Positions 1-6,290 of a DNA stretch of 6,290 nt are shown one piece after another (positions within the stretch are counted from its first letter, which is position 1; the number at the start of each line of letters is the position of its first letter). Source of the DNA: Clostridiales bacterium (GTDB lineage Bacteria > Bacillota > Clostridia > Caldicoprobacterales > DTU083); assembly GCA_012512335.1 (NCBI GenBank), contig JAAZEK010000252.1, positions 1 to 6,290 of the forward strand. The letters are read 5' to 3'. The notes below the pieces were generated by a model. The model had not been told where the DNA came from, ran no database searches, and saw nothing but the letters and a program-made list of their open reading frames with translations. A program made the position numbers and the translations under genes.

Positions 1-134
1 GAATATAAATGGTATACTCATTACATGGACAAAATAGGTTAATGACGGAAATATCTAGTGATGATGCCTTTTATACCATATAAATTTTTATTTGAATTAC
101 ATATTCACGAGCTGGAGAGGAGTTAATACAGTAT
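1..134 (+). other. AT-rich leader upstream of the operon
   Basis: No complete gene fits here. Frame 1 is open from the first base and ends at TAA 40-42, giving a 13-residue peptide (EYKWYTHYMDKIG). It could be the tail of an upstream gene, but is too short to prove. TGGTATACT at 10-18 resembles an extended -10 element, but its -35 would lie before the window. TATAAA at 79-84 is another -10-like hexamer, with only a poor -35 candidate (TAGTGA, 56-61). An 8-base inverted repeat, ATGGTATA (9-16) and TATACCAT (72-79), brackets the leader. None of these is strong enough to name a transcription start. Confidence 0.35.
114..122 (+). promoter_or_regulatory. Ribosome binding site of the first gene
   Basis: GGAGAGGAG contains two Shine-Dalgarno-like cores (GGAG and AGGAG). 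The nearer core ends 12 bases before ATG 135, slightly longer than the usual 5-10 bases. No in-frame ATG, GTG or TTG lies between it and 135, and the protein from 135 opens with a clean signal peptide, so the start holds despite the spacing. Confidence 0.7.
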
Positions 135-2567
135 ATGAAAAGGGTGTGGACTTTAACCATTGCTTGCTTAATCTTACTATTATTTTTCTTTCCTTCCACT
201 GCAAGGGCAGAAGGGGTTACCATGGAGGCCGAAGTTGGCTATGAAGGCAGTTATCTGCTGGGGCATTGGACTCCTATCCGGGTTCAGCTTGAAAATTCAG
301 GCGGGAATTTGGAGGGTAGTCTTGAGGTTCGTGTGAAAACTGGGCGTGAGAGCTCCTTAGTCTATTCGACTCCTGTTAGTCTTCCTAATACTTCGGAAAA
401 GGAGTACATTATCTATGCTCGAATGCATGAGGTAGAACGTATCTTAAATATTAACCTCATCGATGGGAATGGAAAGCTAGTAAAAACCTTAAAGCTTGAT
501 AGTCTAAATCCTGTCTCATCTGATAAATATTTCATGGGCTTGGTTACCGATGACCAACCTTCCTTAGGTTATTGGCAGGAAAAATTAGCAGCTGGTAATT
601 ATCTATCCAATTATGAGCCAATTTCTCTGGATGCTACGAATTTTCCAAATCGCAAAGAAACTCTGGCAGCTTTTTCAGTTTTGATTTTCAATAATATTGA
701 TACGTCCAGCTTTCGTCCTGAGCAGATAAGTGCACTGGATTCCTGGATTAAGGATGGGGGCATATTGATTATAGGTTCTGGCGTCAATGGTAAACGAACC
801 TTATCTGGTTTATCCGGAAATATTATTTCAGCATCTCCTGCTGAGTTGAAGGCTTGGGATTCTCTTGAGATATTTGAAGAGATGGGAAAGACAGCTATTT
901 TAGGAAACACTCCATTACAGGTGCTAGATATTCGCACAGATGAAGCTAGAACATTAATAGGTGATGAACAAGGTAGCTTAGTTTTCTTGTTTGAAAAAGA
1001 AAAAGGCAGTGTTTACCTGGCAGGCTTTGATTTGGGAACGGAACCGATTATAAGCTGGACAGGAAATAAACTCTTCTGGGAAAGCCTGATTAGTCAAAGT
1101 CTTACTTCAGAGGGCCTATTATTACTTCGTTATCCAGGGAATAAAATTTCATACTCAAGTGGTCTTAGTGGGGTACTTGGAAGCATAGAAGCAATGGAAA
1201 TGCCTTCAATTACTTTAATTCTCTTTCTTTTTCTTTTCTACTTGGCATTGGCTGGTCCTTTCAACTACATCTTCCTTAAGAAAATTGACAAACGGGAATG
1301 GTCCTGGGTAACGATACCAGTCTTGTCCGTATTGTTTGCAGCTTTGATTTTTGGATTTGGCTATAATAGCAAAGGTGGGGAACTTATCGTAAACACCATT
1401 TCTCTTGCTAGAATGGATACAAACACAGCTCAAGCTGACATAAGCAATCAGGTAGGGATTTTTATACCTCGAAGGGGAGATTATGAGGTTGAGGTTGACC
1501 GATTTGCTTTGCTTTCCCTTAACACAAATAATTCAGGTTATGGCTATGAAGAGCCAGTTAGCCAGGCAAAGGTGGTACAAGATAATCCTTCGAAGATTCT
1601 ATATAAAAATGCGAATATATGGACAATGGAAACCTTTCAAACAGATACTCGTCAGGTTGATATAGGAAGCATTAAGTCAGAACTCTATTATGAGATGGGC
1701 AAAGTTAAAGGAACGGTTAAAAACGATACAGCTTATCCATTAGAACACTTGGTGATTTATACCTCTAATTCTTTTGTGAAGCTTGGCAATATTGCAGCTG
1801 GAGAGAGCAAAAATGTGGTGATGGATTTACCTCTCTCTGGTGTATACAACCACAGCTATTATGACATTATAGAGGATGTTTTCCCATGGAGTTCAATAAG
1901 AACGGTTAATAGTAAGGAAAATCGAAAGTCAATGTCTCGTAGAGATATACTTGAGCATGTAATCAATGAGGATTACAATAAATCTAACTATACACGCCCC
2001 ATGCCAACTGCTGCTCCAATTCCACTGGCAAATCAGGGAACGCAATATGTGGGAATATCATACTTTGCATTCTATGAGGGGGAACCAGAAACTGGAATTT
2101 TAATCAATGGTAGAGAAGCTGATCGTGTTATGCATGATGGTATAATAATTGGTTCAATGGATTTACTAGTGGAGAAGTCGGGAATGATCAGCATTCCACC
2201 CGGGATGATAATGGGTAGCTTCGAGGAGGATATGTCTCGACTTGTAGATCATGGTGGGGATATGTTTTATATACATGATAATCATGGATACGCAGTTTTC
2301 TCCATAGATATGTCCCCTTATATGCACCTTCAGGATTTGAGGATTCTGCTTGGATCAGGAGTCATGTATGGAAACGGAATAATGCAGATTTTTAACCTTG
2401 ATGAAGAGGACTATGCTGATATACGGGGTGAGAGTATTACCATAGACTCCAACAATCTAGACATGTATGTGGATGTGGATAATATGATTTATTTAAAGGC
2501 GGTTCCAAACCATGATTATGCCGAAGTTGGCTTACCCACTATTGCACTTGAAGGGAGGGAGCCCTAA
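135..2567 (+). CDS. Exported two-helix membrane protein with amidotransferase-like domain
   Basis: The function is unknown; it is probably an envelope component working with the ABC transporter encoded next. Residues 1-25 form a Sec signal peptide (basic MKR, hydrophobic core, cleavage likely after A23-R24-A25). A beta-rich region follows. Residues about 130-216 look like a class I glutamine-amidotransferase or GldG-type fold: strand V182-F185, then W204-IKDGGILIIGSG-216. A segment around E289-W308 resembles the end of such domains. Two membrane helices lie at about 358-381 and 391-409, joined by a basic loop (K382, K383, K386, R387) that should be cytoplasmic, placing residues 26-355 and 410-810 outside. 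The only cysteine is C11 in the signal peptide, so there is no cysteine nucleophile and the fold is probably non-catalytic. The GPFNY and REWSW motifs around the helices are, from memory, typical of Firmicute proteins encoded beside ABC-2 transporters. The stop overlaps the next start by one base (TAATG). The structural reading is fairly secure, the role is not. Confidence 0.9.
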   Translation: MKRVWTLTIACLILLLFFFPSTARAEGVTMEAEVGYEGSYLLGHWTPIRVQLENSGGNLEGSLEVRVKTGRESSLVYSTPVSLPNTSEKEYIIYARMHEVERILNINLIDGNGKLVKTLKLDSLNPVSSDKYFMGLVTDDQPSLGYWQEKLAAGNYLSNYEPISLDATNFPNRKETLAAFSVLIFNNIDTSSFRPEQISALDSWIKDGGILIIGSGVNGKRTLSGLSGNIISASPAELKAWDSLEIFEEMGKTAILGNTPLQVLDIRTDEARTLIGDEQGSLVFLFEKEKGSVYLAGFDLGTEPIISWTGNKLFWESLISQSLTSEGLLLLRYPGNKISYSSGLSGVLGSIEAMEMPSITLILFLFLFYLALAGPFNYIFLKKIDKREWSWVTIPVLSVLFAALIFGFGYNSKGGELIVNTISLARMDTNTAQADISNQVGIFIPRRGDYEVEVDRFALLSLNTNNSGYGYEEPVSQAKVVQDNPSKILYKNANIWTMETFQTDTRQVDIGSIKSELYYEMGKVKGTVKNDTAYPLEHLVIYTSNSFVKLGNIAAGESKNVVMDLPLSGVYNHSYYDIIEDVFPWSSIRTVNSKENRKSMSRRDILEHVINEDYNKSNYTRPMPTAAPIPLANQGTQYVGISYFAFYEGEPETGILINGREADRVMHDGIIIGSMDLLVEKSGMISIPPGMIMGSFEEDMSRLVDHGGDMFYIHDNHGYAVFSIDMSPYMHLQDLRILLGSGVMYGNGIMQIFNLDEEDYADIRGESITIDSNNLDMYVDVDNMIYLKAVPNHDYAEVGLPTIALEGREP

Positions 2568-3505
2568 TGCTTAAAATAGAAAGCCTAGTGAAGAAATATG
2601 GAAGCTTTACTGCTGTTGATAACTTGAGCTTAGAACTACAAAAAGGTGATATATATGGCTTTGTCGGACCAAACGGTGCCGGCAAGACTACCACTATGCG
2701 GGTAATTGCAACTCTCATGGAGGCAACCTCGGGGACGGTTCTGGTAGATGGAATCAATGTGGCACATCATCCCGTTCATGTGAGAGGAAAAATAGGATAT
2801 ATGCCTGACTTCTTTGGTGTGTATGACAATCTAAAGGTTGATGAATATATGGACTTTTATGGTAGTTGTTATGGCATATCCAAGGCTGATAGGAATAAGA
2901 GAAGTGATGAGCTTTTAGAGCTAGTAAATCTCCAAGATAAAAAAGAAAATTATGTAGATACACTTTCAAGGGGTATGAAGCAAAGGCTTTGCTTAGCACG
3001 TAGCCTGATACACAATCCGGAGCTGTTGATACTAGATGAACCAGCCTCTGGTATGGATCCACGAGCTAGAATTGAGATGAAGGGTATCTTAAAAGCCCTA
3101 AAGGATATGAATAAAACTGTTTTAATTAGCTCCCACATTCTTCATGAGCTGGCTGAGCTATGCTCTAGCATTGGCATTATAGAAAGAGGAAAGCTGGTTT
3201 ATTCTGGAGAGATAAAAGATATTATGTGGAAGCTTACTGGGAAAACCATTTTAGAAATTACGGTGCTTTCAGACGTAGATAAGGCAGTCAGCCTGCTGAG
3301 GGAACAGCCCCTAGTTGAGGAAATTGCCGGTGAGGACAATACCCTGGAAGTCAGTTATGCAGGTAATGATGATGACATAGCAAAACTCCTGAAGATGCTA
3401 ATAAATCAGGATATCCCGGTTATGAGCTTCAGCAAGGAAGAGGGAAGCTTAGAAGAAGTATTTATGGAGGTGACAAAGGGGTATGCGCATGGGAATATTG
3501 AATAA
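2567..3505 (+). CDS. ABC transporter ATP-binding protein (ABC-2 / CcmA type)
   Basis: This cytoplasmic ATPase should power the permease encoded directly after it; the substrate is unknown. Motifs are in the expected order: Walker A GPNGAGKT at 34-41, signature LSRGM at 133-137 (in place of LSGGQ) followed by KQR, Walker B LLILDEP at 153-159 with catalytic E158, D-loop SGMDP, and the switch histidine H190 in SSHILHE. The Q-loop position reads YMPD, so D81 replaces the usual glutamine. From about residue 220 there is a C-terminal extension ending in SLEEVFMEVTKG, typical of the DUF4162-like tail of drug/Na+/polysaccharide-type ATPases. Total length of 312 is normal for the class. The start is fixed by GGGAGG at 2553-2558, eight bases before ATG 2567, inside the previous gene. 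The family is certain; membership in a particular export system is not. Confidence 0.96.
   Translation: MLKIESLVKKYGSFTAVDNLSLELQKGDIYGFVGPNGAGKTTTMRVIATLMEATSGTVLVDGINVAHHPVHVRGKIGYMPDFFGVYDNLKVDEYMDFYGSCYGISKADRNKRSDELLELVNLQDKKENYVDTLSRGMKQRLCLARSLIHNPELLILDEPASGMDPRARIEMKGILKALKDMNKTVLISSHILHELAELCSSIGIIERGKLVYSGEIKDIMWKLTGKTILEITVLSDVDKAVSLLREQPLVEEIAGEDNTLEVSYAGNDDDIAKLLKMLINQDIPVMSFSKEEGSLEEVFMEVTKGYAHGNIE
3466..3473 (+). promoter_or_regulatory. Ribosome binding site of the permease, inside the ATPase gene
   Basis: GGAGGTGA is a near-perfect match to the 16S rRNA anti-Shine-Dalgarno sequence and lies within the end of the ATPase gene. It is nine bases before ATG 3483 but fifteen before the alternative in-frame ATG 3489, so it selects 3483 and implies translational coupling of ATPase and permease. 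Confidence 0.85.
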
Positions 3506-4379
3506 AAGAAATCCAGTTATTGTAAGTGAAATGAAAATCAAGATGAGGGGTTGGAGAACAGCCCTTAGCATTACCGCTTATTTAGGGGTGTTGTTACTTA
3601 TTGGCTTTTTGTACTACCTAGCTTTTTTAGAGCAATCCATGTACTATAGTAACTCAATAAATGCTAGGCAGCAGACTGGTATGCAAATTTACACTGTATT
3701 AGCAATCCTTCAATTCGCCTTGATTTTGCTAATTACACCAGCCCAGACCGCTGGCACTATCAGCAGTGAGAGAGAAAAACAAACCTTGGACCTTTTACTT
3801 TCCACAAAAATGTCCTCTTTTGGGATAGTTTTCGGGAAGCTATTTTCAGCCATGTCTTTTATTTTACTTTTGATAGTGACCTCCATTCCCTTATTCAGCC
3901 TAGTCTTTTTATTTGGAGGGGTTACCCCAGGAGACATGATAAAGCTCTTTCTGTTTTATATTATTACGGCCTTTGCAGTAGGTAGTTTTGGCATGTTTTT
4001 CTCTACCTTGTTTAAGCGAACTGTAACGGCAACTGTTGTAACCTATATAACAATATTTTTTATAGGCTTGGTAAGTATAATTCTAGGCACTTATATGGTG
4101 ACTGTTCAAATGACAAGTTCGTCATCTGCTGTCAATCCCAGTGTGCCATTTGTTTTATATGTAAATCCTGCTGTAGGTCTAACAGATATTTTGTCAAGAG
4201 ACTACGGTGGAGTGCTTTCCATGTTTGGCTATGGAGGTGCTACACAATCGAGGGTAGACTTCTGGATTTTAAATTCCCTGGTAATGATTGCTATTGCAGT
4301 TGTTCTTCTACTGATTAGTGTTTATAAGATTAATCCTATCAGGAATTTGGGTAGGAGAAGAAGGAAGGAAGGACAATGA
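3483..4379 (+). CDS. ABC-2 type transporter permease
   Basis: This is the membrane partner of the preceding ATPase, with six predicted helices at about 27-49, 69-90, 122-146, 153-177, 182-206 and 261-283. The cytoplasmic loop after helix 2 carries the ABC-2 hallmark ISSEREKQTLDLLLST (93-108, with E96-R97-E98), which is expected to contact the ATPase. The N-terminus (MRMGILNKRNPVIVSEMK) fits the amphipathic lead-in seen in these permeases. The loop between helices 5 and 6 (about 207-260) is external and holds NPAVGL at 229-233 and its flanks. The C-terminus is strongly basic (RRRRK, 291-295), which fits a cytoplasmic end. The gene overlaps the ATPase gene by 23 bases and the next gene by 4 (ATGA). 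One permease gene implies a homodimer unless a partner lies elsewhere. The transported substrate cannot be inferred; NatB- and GldF-like proteins are the nearest comparisons by architecture. Confidence 0.93.
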   Translation: MRMGILNKRNPVIVSEMKIKMRGWRTALSITAYLGVLLLIGFLYYLAFLEQSMYYSNSINARQQTGMQIYTVLAILQFALILLITPAQTAGTISSEREKQTLDLLLSTKMSSFGIVFGKLFSAMSFILLLIVTSIPLFSLVFLFGGVTPGDMIKLFLFYIITAFAVGSFGMFFSTLFKRTVTATVVTYITIFFIGLVSIILGTYMVTVQMTSSSSAVNPSVPFVLYVNPAVGLTDILSRDYGGVLSMFGYGGATQSRVDFWILNSLVMIAIAVVLLLISVYKINPIRNLGRRRRKEGQ

Positions 4380-6184
4380 AGCTCTTTGGCAAGCAAGATT
4401 CTAAAGTGAATAAGAAGTTAGAAAAGCCAAAACGAAAGCTTGACAGAAAGAAAGTGAATTGGATGCATTCGGATTGGAAGAGCGCTTTTACGCCAATAAA
4501 GAGAAGAATTGACATGGCGCATATGCTCAAATACCTAACACTTGGGGTATTATCAGCTATGGGCTTAATCTTGCTTATATTCATATTGTCATTTTTAATT
4601 CCTATAGAGAAATTGTGGCAATATTCCTTAGCATCTGGTTTGTTGACAGTAATATTTGCTCTTGTAGTTGGCTGGATTAAGCGTCCAAGTATCTATGAAA
4701 CAGCCAGAGCGACAGATAAATTCGGTTTAAATGAGAAGGTGCTTACCGCTTGTGAGCTTGATGATAGAGATGACCTCATGGCTAACATGCAAAGAGCCGA
4801 TACGATAAAGACTCTGTCTAAGTTCGATAAGAAACGAATATCTCTACGAATTCCTAAATCTTACGGAGCTGTTTTCCTGTTACTAGCTTTAGCACTTATA
4901 ATGACAAGCTTGATTCCTAATCCTATGGATCGCCTGATTCAAGGAAAGAAGGAGCTTAAGGCGGAAATTGAGAAGCAATTGGAAGAGCTAAAGGAGACAG
5001 AGAAGGAGCTGGCAGCTGAAGAGGGTATATCAGAGGAACAACGCCAGGAGCTAGCTAAGCTGGTTGATGAGCTGGCTGAACAATTAAAAAACACGGGAGA
5101 TTACAAGGAAGCATTGAAGGAAATTTCCAAAGCTGAGGATGGTTTAGCCGCTTTGACTGATAAGATACGAGAGGAAAGCATAGGCCAATTAGCAGAACAG
5201 CTGGGCTTCATGGAGGAAACTCGGGCTGTGGCTCAAGCTTTATCTGATAGAAGTCCTGCCGATTTGGAGAGAGCATTGGAACAATTAAAGGAGCAATTGG
5301 AGCAAGCAGAGAATAAAGAAGCATTAGCAGAAAGCTTGCAAGAAGCCCTGGAAAAGGCTATGGAGTCTATGTCAGATGGACAAATAAAGAGTAGTCTGGC
5401 CTCTGCTTCAAAAAGCCTAAGCAGTGGTCAAACAGGTGTCGCTACAGAACAACTTGGAGATGCCATGAAGCAGGCTATAGATGCAAGTAACTCCATGGGT
5501 GATGCAAAATATGCCCTGCAGCAGATGCGTAGTAGCATTGCTAGGGCTGCAGGGGATTCACAATATGCACAGAGCTCGGGTAATACACCTGGTCAGAACG
5601 GGGGCTCTTCTAATGGAAATTCAGGAGAGAATAACTCAGGGAACGGTCAGGGTTCTGGTGAAGGTCAAGGCCAGGGACAGGGAAGTGGAGAAGGGCAAGG
5701 ACAAGGTGCCGGAGAAGGCCAAGGAACCGGACAAGGGCAAGGGCAAGGCAGTGGGCAAGGGCAAGGAAGTGGACAGGGCCAGGGACAAGGACAAGGTCAG
5801 GGAACTGGACAAGGAAGTGGCTCTGGTGTGGGTAACGGCACTACCAACCAGGGGTCTGGTCAAGGTGGAAGTGGCACTACTGGGCAAAATGGAAATAATC
5901 AACAAGGTGATGGAAATGCCCAGACTGTTTATGAACAGATCTATGCACCAGAACGTCTTGGTGATGGTGGAGATATAACGAATGTTCCCGGACAAAATTC
6001 AGGCCAGGGCGACACTGTATCGGAAGAGGATGGGAGAGGCGTAGGTAATCTTGCAGGATTTATCCCTTATAAAGAGGTTTATCAGGAATATCGAAATGAG
6101 GCTATGAATAGCATGGATCGTCGAGTGTTGCCTCCAAATATTCAGGATATGGTAAGAGAGTATTTTGATGCCTTGGGCAACTAA
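4376..6184 (+). CDS. Membrane-anchored coiled-coil protein with Gly-X repeat, DUF4175-like
   Basis: The function is unknown. A very basic N-terminus (1-49) precedes helices at about 54-76 and 82-101, a cytoplasmic loop (102-162) and a third helix at 163-181, leaving residues 182-602 outside. The loop contains ARATDKFGLNEKVLTACEL (110-128), which resembles the A-R-x-x-D-x-x-x-G-L-x-x-x-x-x-T-A-x-E-L motif I recall from DUF4175-type proteins. Residues about 186-399 are a charged, Glu/Lys/Gln/Leu-rich helical region, probably coiled coil. Residues 400-515 are low complexity (Gly, Gln, Ser, Asn), including 32 uninterrupted G-X pairs at 424-487. The tail 518-602 regains normal composition, and 563-602 (PYKEVYQEYR... 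LPPN... VREYF) looks like a conserved functional block. The start ATG 4376 overlaps the permease stop and follows the purine-rich AAGGAAGGAAGGA (4361-4373). The architecture suggests an extracellular scaffold or wall-spanning partner of the transporter; this is inference. Confidence 0.9.
   Translation: MKLFGKQDSKVNKKLEKPKRKLDRKKVNWMHSDWKSAFTPIKRRIDMAHMLKYLTLGVLSAMGLILLIFILSFLIPIEKLWQYSLASGLLTVIFALVVGWIKRPSIYETARATDKFGLNEKVLTACELDDRDDLMANMQRADTIKTLSKFDKKRISLRIPKSYGAVFLLLALALIMTSLIPNPMDRLIQGKKELKAEIEKQLEELKETEKELAAEEGISEEQRQELAKLVDELAEQLKNTGDYKEALKEISKAEDGLAALTDKIREESIGQLAEQLGFMEETRAVAQALSDRSPADLERALEQLKEQLEQAENKEALAESLQEALEKAMESMSDGQIKSSLASASKSLSSGQTGVATEQLGDAMKQAIDASNSMGDAKYALQQMRSSIARAAGDSQYAQSSGNTPGQNGGSSNGNSGENNSGNGQGSGEGQGQGQGSGEGQGQGAGEGQGTGQGQGQGSGQGQGSGQGQGQGQGQGTGQGSGSGVGNGTTNQGSGQGGSGTTGQNGNNQQGDGNAQTVYEQIYAPERLGDGGDITNVPGQNSGQGDTVSEEDGRGVGNLAGFIPYKEVYQEYRNEAMNSMDRRVLPPNIQDMVREYFDALGN
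5645..5836 (+). repeat. Degenerate GGN-NNN hexanucleotide tract encoding 32 Gly-X pairs
   Basis: This in-frame tract lies inside the coiled-coil protein gene (residues 424-487). Every second residue is glycine. The X positions are 18 Gln, 6 Ser, 3 Glu, 2 Thr and one each of Ala, Val and Asn. Glycine codons vary freely among GGT, GGC, GGA and GGG, and glutamine alternates CAA and CAG, so the repeat is stronger in protein than in DNA. It is probably a flexible hydrophilic linker outside the membrane. The near absence of stop-forming codons opens long spurious frames on both strands here. Confidence 0.9.
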
Positions 6185-6290
6185 AAGCAGCTGTTCACTG
6201 GTAAGTAAAATAATAAATATATTCCAGTCGCTGTTGCAATCACGAATCAATCTAGAGCTCATCTCAGCTGAAAATACTACACCTTCCAAA
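6185..6290 (+). other. Sequence after the last gene, no gene recognised
   Basis: No ATG or GTG occurs on the plus strand here, so the next operon gene, if there is one, probably starts beyond the window. One plus frame stays open to the edge (through CTG 6198 and TTG 6234), but neither codon has a ribosome binding site. A weak imperfect hairpin can be drawn from CAGC/ACTGG (6188-6201) to CCAGT/GCTG (6224-6233) with a 22-base AT-rich loop. It has no T-run after it, so it does not qualify as an intrinsic terminator. Confidence 0.4.

Noticed and set aside
165..167. C11 of the first protein as a lipoprotein lipidation site
   Set aside because: The residues before it (T-I-A) lack the Leu/Val/Ile expected at -3, and the hydrophobic core runs on past the cysteine. 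The A23-R24-A25 site fits ordinary Sec cleavage better.
5645..5836. Tandem repeat as a CRISPR array or minisatellite
   Set aside because: The unit is a six-base codon pair in frame with the gene, with no spacers. The periodicity is explained by the encoded Gly-X peptide.
5481..5978. Plus-strand open frame of 165 codons, rich in Lys, Asp and Glu, inside the coiled-coil protein gene
   Set aside because: It is a shifted reading of the Gly-X repeat, whose codons rarely form stops in other frames. It has no ribosome binding site and is fully covered by a well-supported gene.
5636..5995. Minus-strand open frame of 119 codons, rich in Leu, Ser, Thr and Pro, opposite the Gly-X tract
   Set aside because: It is the antisense shadow of the same repeat; its periodic Leu/Ser pattern is the complement of the GGN-CAR codons.
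6188..6233. Imperfect inverted repeat after the last gene as an intrinsic terminator
   Set aside because: The arms pair only 5+4 bases with an asymmetric bulge and a 22-base loop, and no T-run follows.
5999..6289. Minus-strand open frame of 96 codons reaching the window edge
   Set aside because: It lies antisense to the conserved-looking C-terminal tail of the coiled-coil protein. It has no ribosome binding site that I can see and no recognisable family features.
6234..6290. TTG 6234 as the start of a following gene
   Set aside because: There is no purine-rich ribosome binding site upstream, and the 19 codons to the edge show no recognisable family.

Overview
The window looks like a chromosomal piece of a Gram-positive Firmicute, probably of the Clostridia. 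The evidence is strong GGAGG-type ribosome binding sites, a moderately low GC content judged by eye, a short Sec signal peptide, and protein families I associate with that group. The genus cannot be read from the sequence.

Layout: positions 1-134 are a short AT-rich leader that may hold the tail of an upstream gene and a weak promoter-like element. Four plus-strand genes follow with no gaps: (1) an 810-residue exported, two-helix membrane protein with a glutamine-amidotransferase-like fold (135-2567); (2) a 312-residue ABC transporter ATPase (2567-3505); (3) a 298-residue six-helix ABC-2 type permease (3483-4379); (4) a 602-residue membrane-anchored coiled-coil protein carrying a long glycine-X dipeptide tract and a conserved-looking C-terminal tail (4376-6184). 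Neighbouring genes overlap by 1, 23 and 4 bases, so this is almost certainly one translationally coupled operon. Positions 6185-6290 hold no gene with a recognisable start and no convincing terminator.

How they may work together (inference): the ATPase and permease form an ABC-2 type complex of the kind that includes NatAB and GldAF. Genes 1 and 4 put large domains on the outer face of the membrane. From memory, such sets often lie beside a MoxR-type AAA ATPase and a DUF58 protein, and neither is visible here. Secreted amidotransferase-fold protein plus ABC-2 transporter also resembles the GldG/GldF arrangement of gliding bacteria, without implying gliding here. The substrate and function are unknown. 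The most distinctive points are the four-gene combination, the Asp in place of the ATPase Q-loop glutamine, and the GX tract followed by a structured tail in gene 4.
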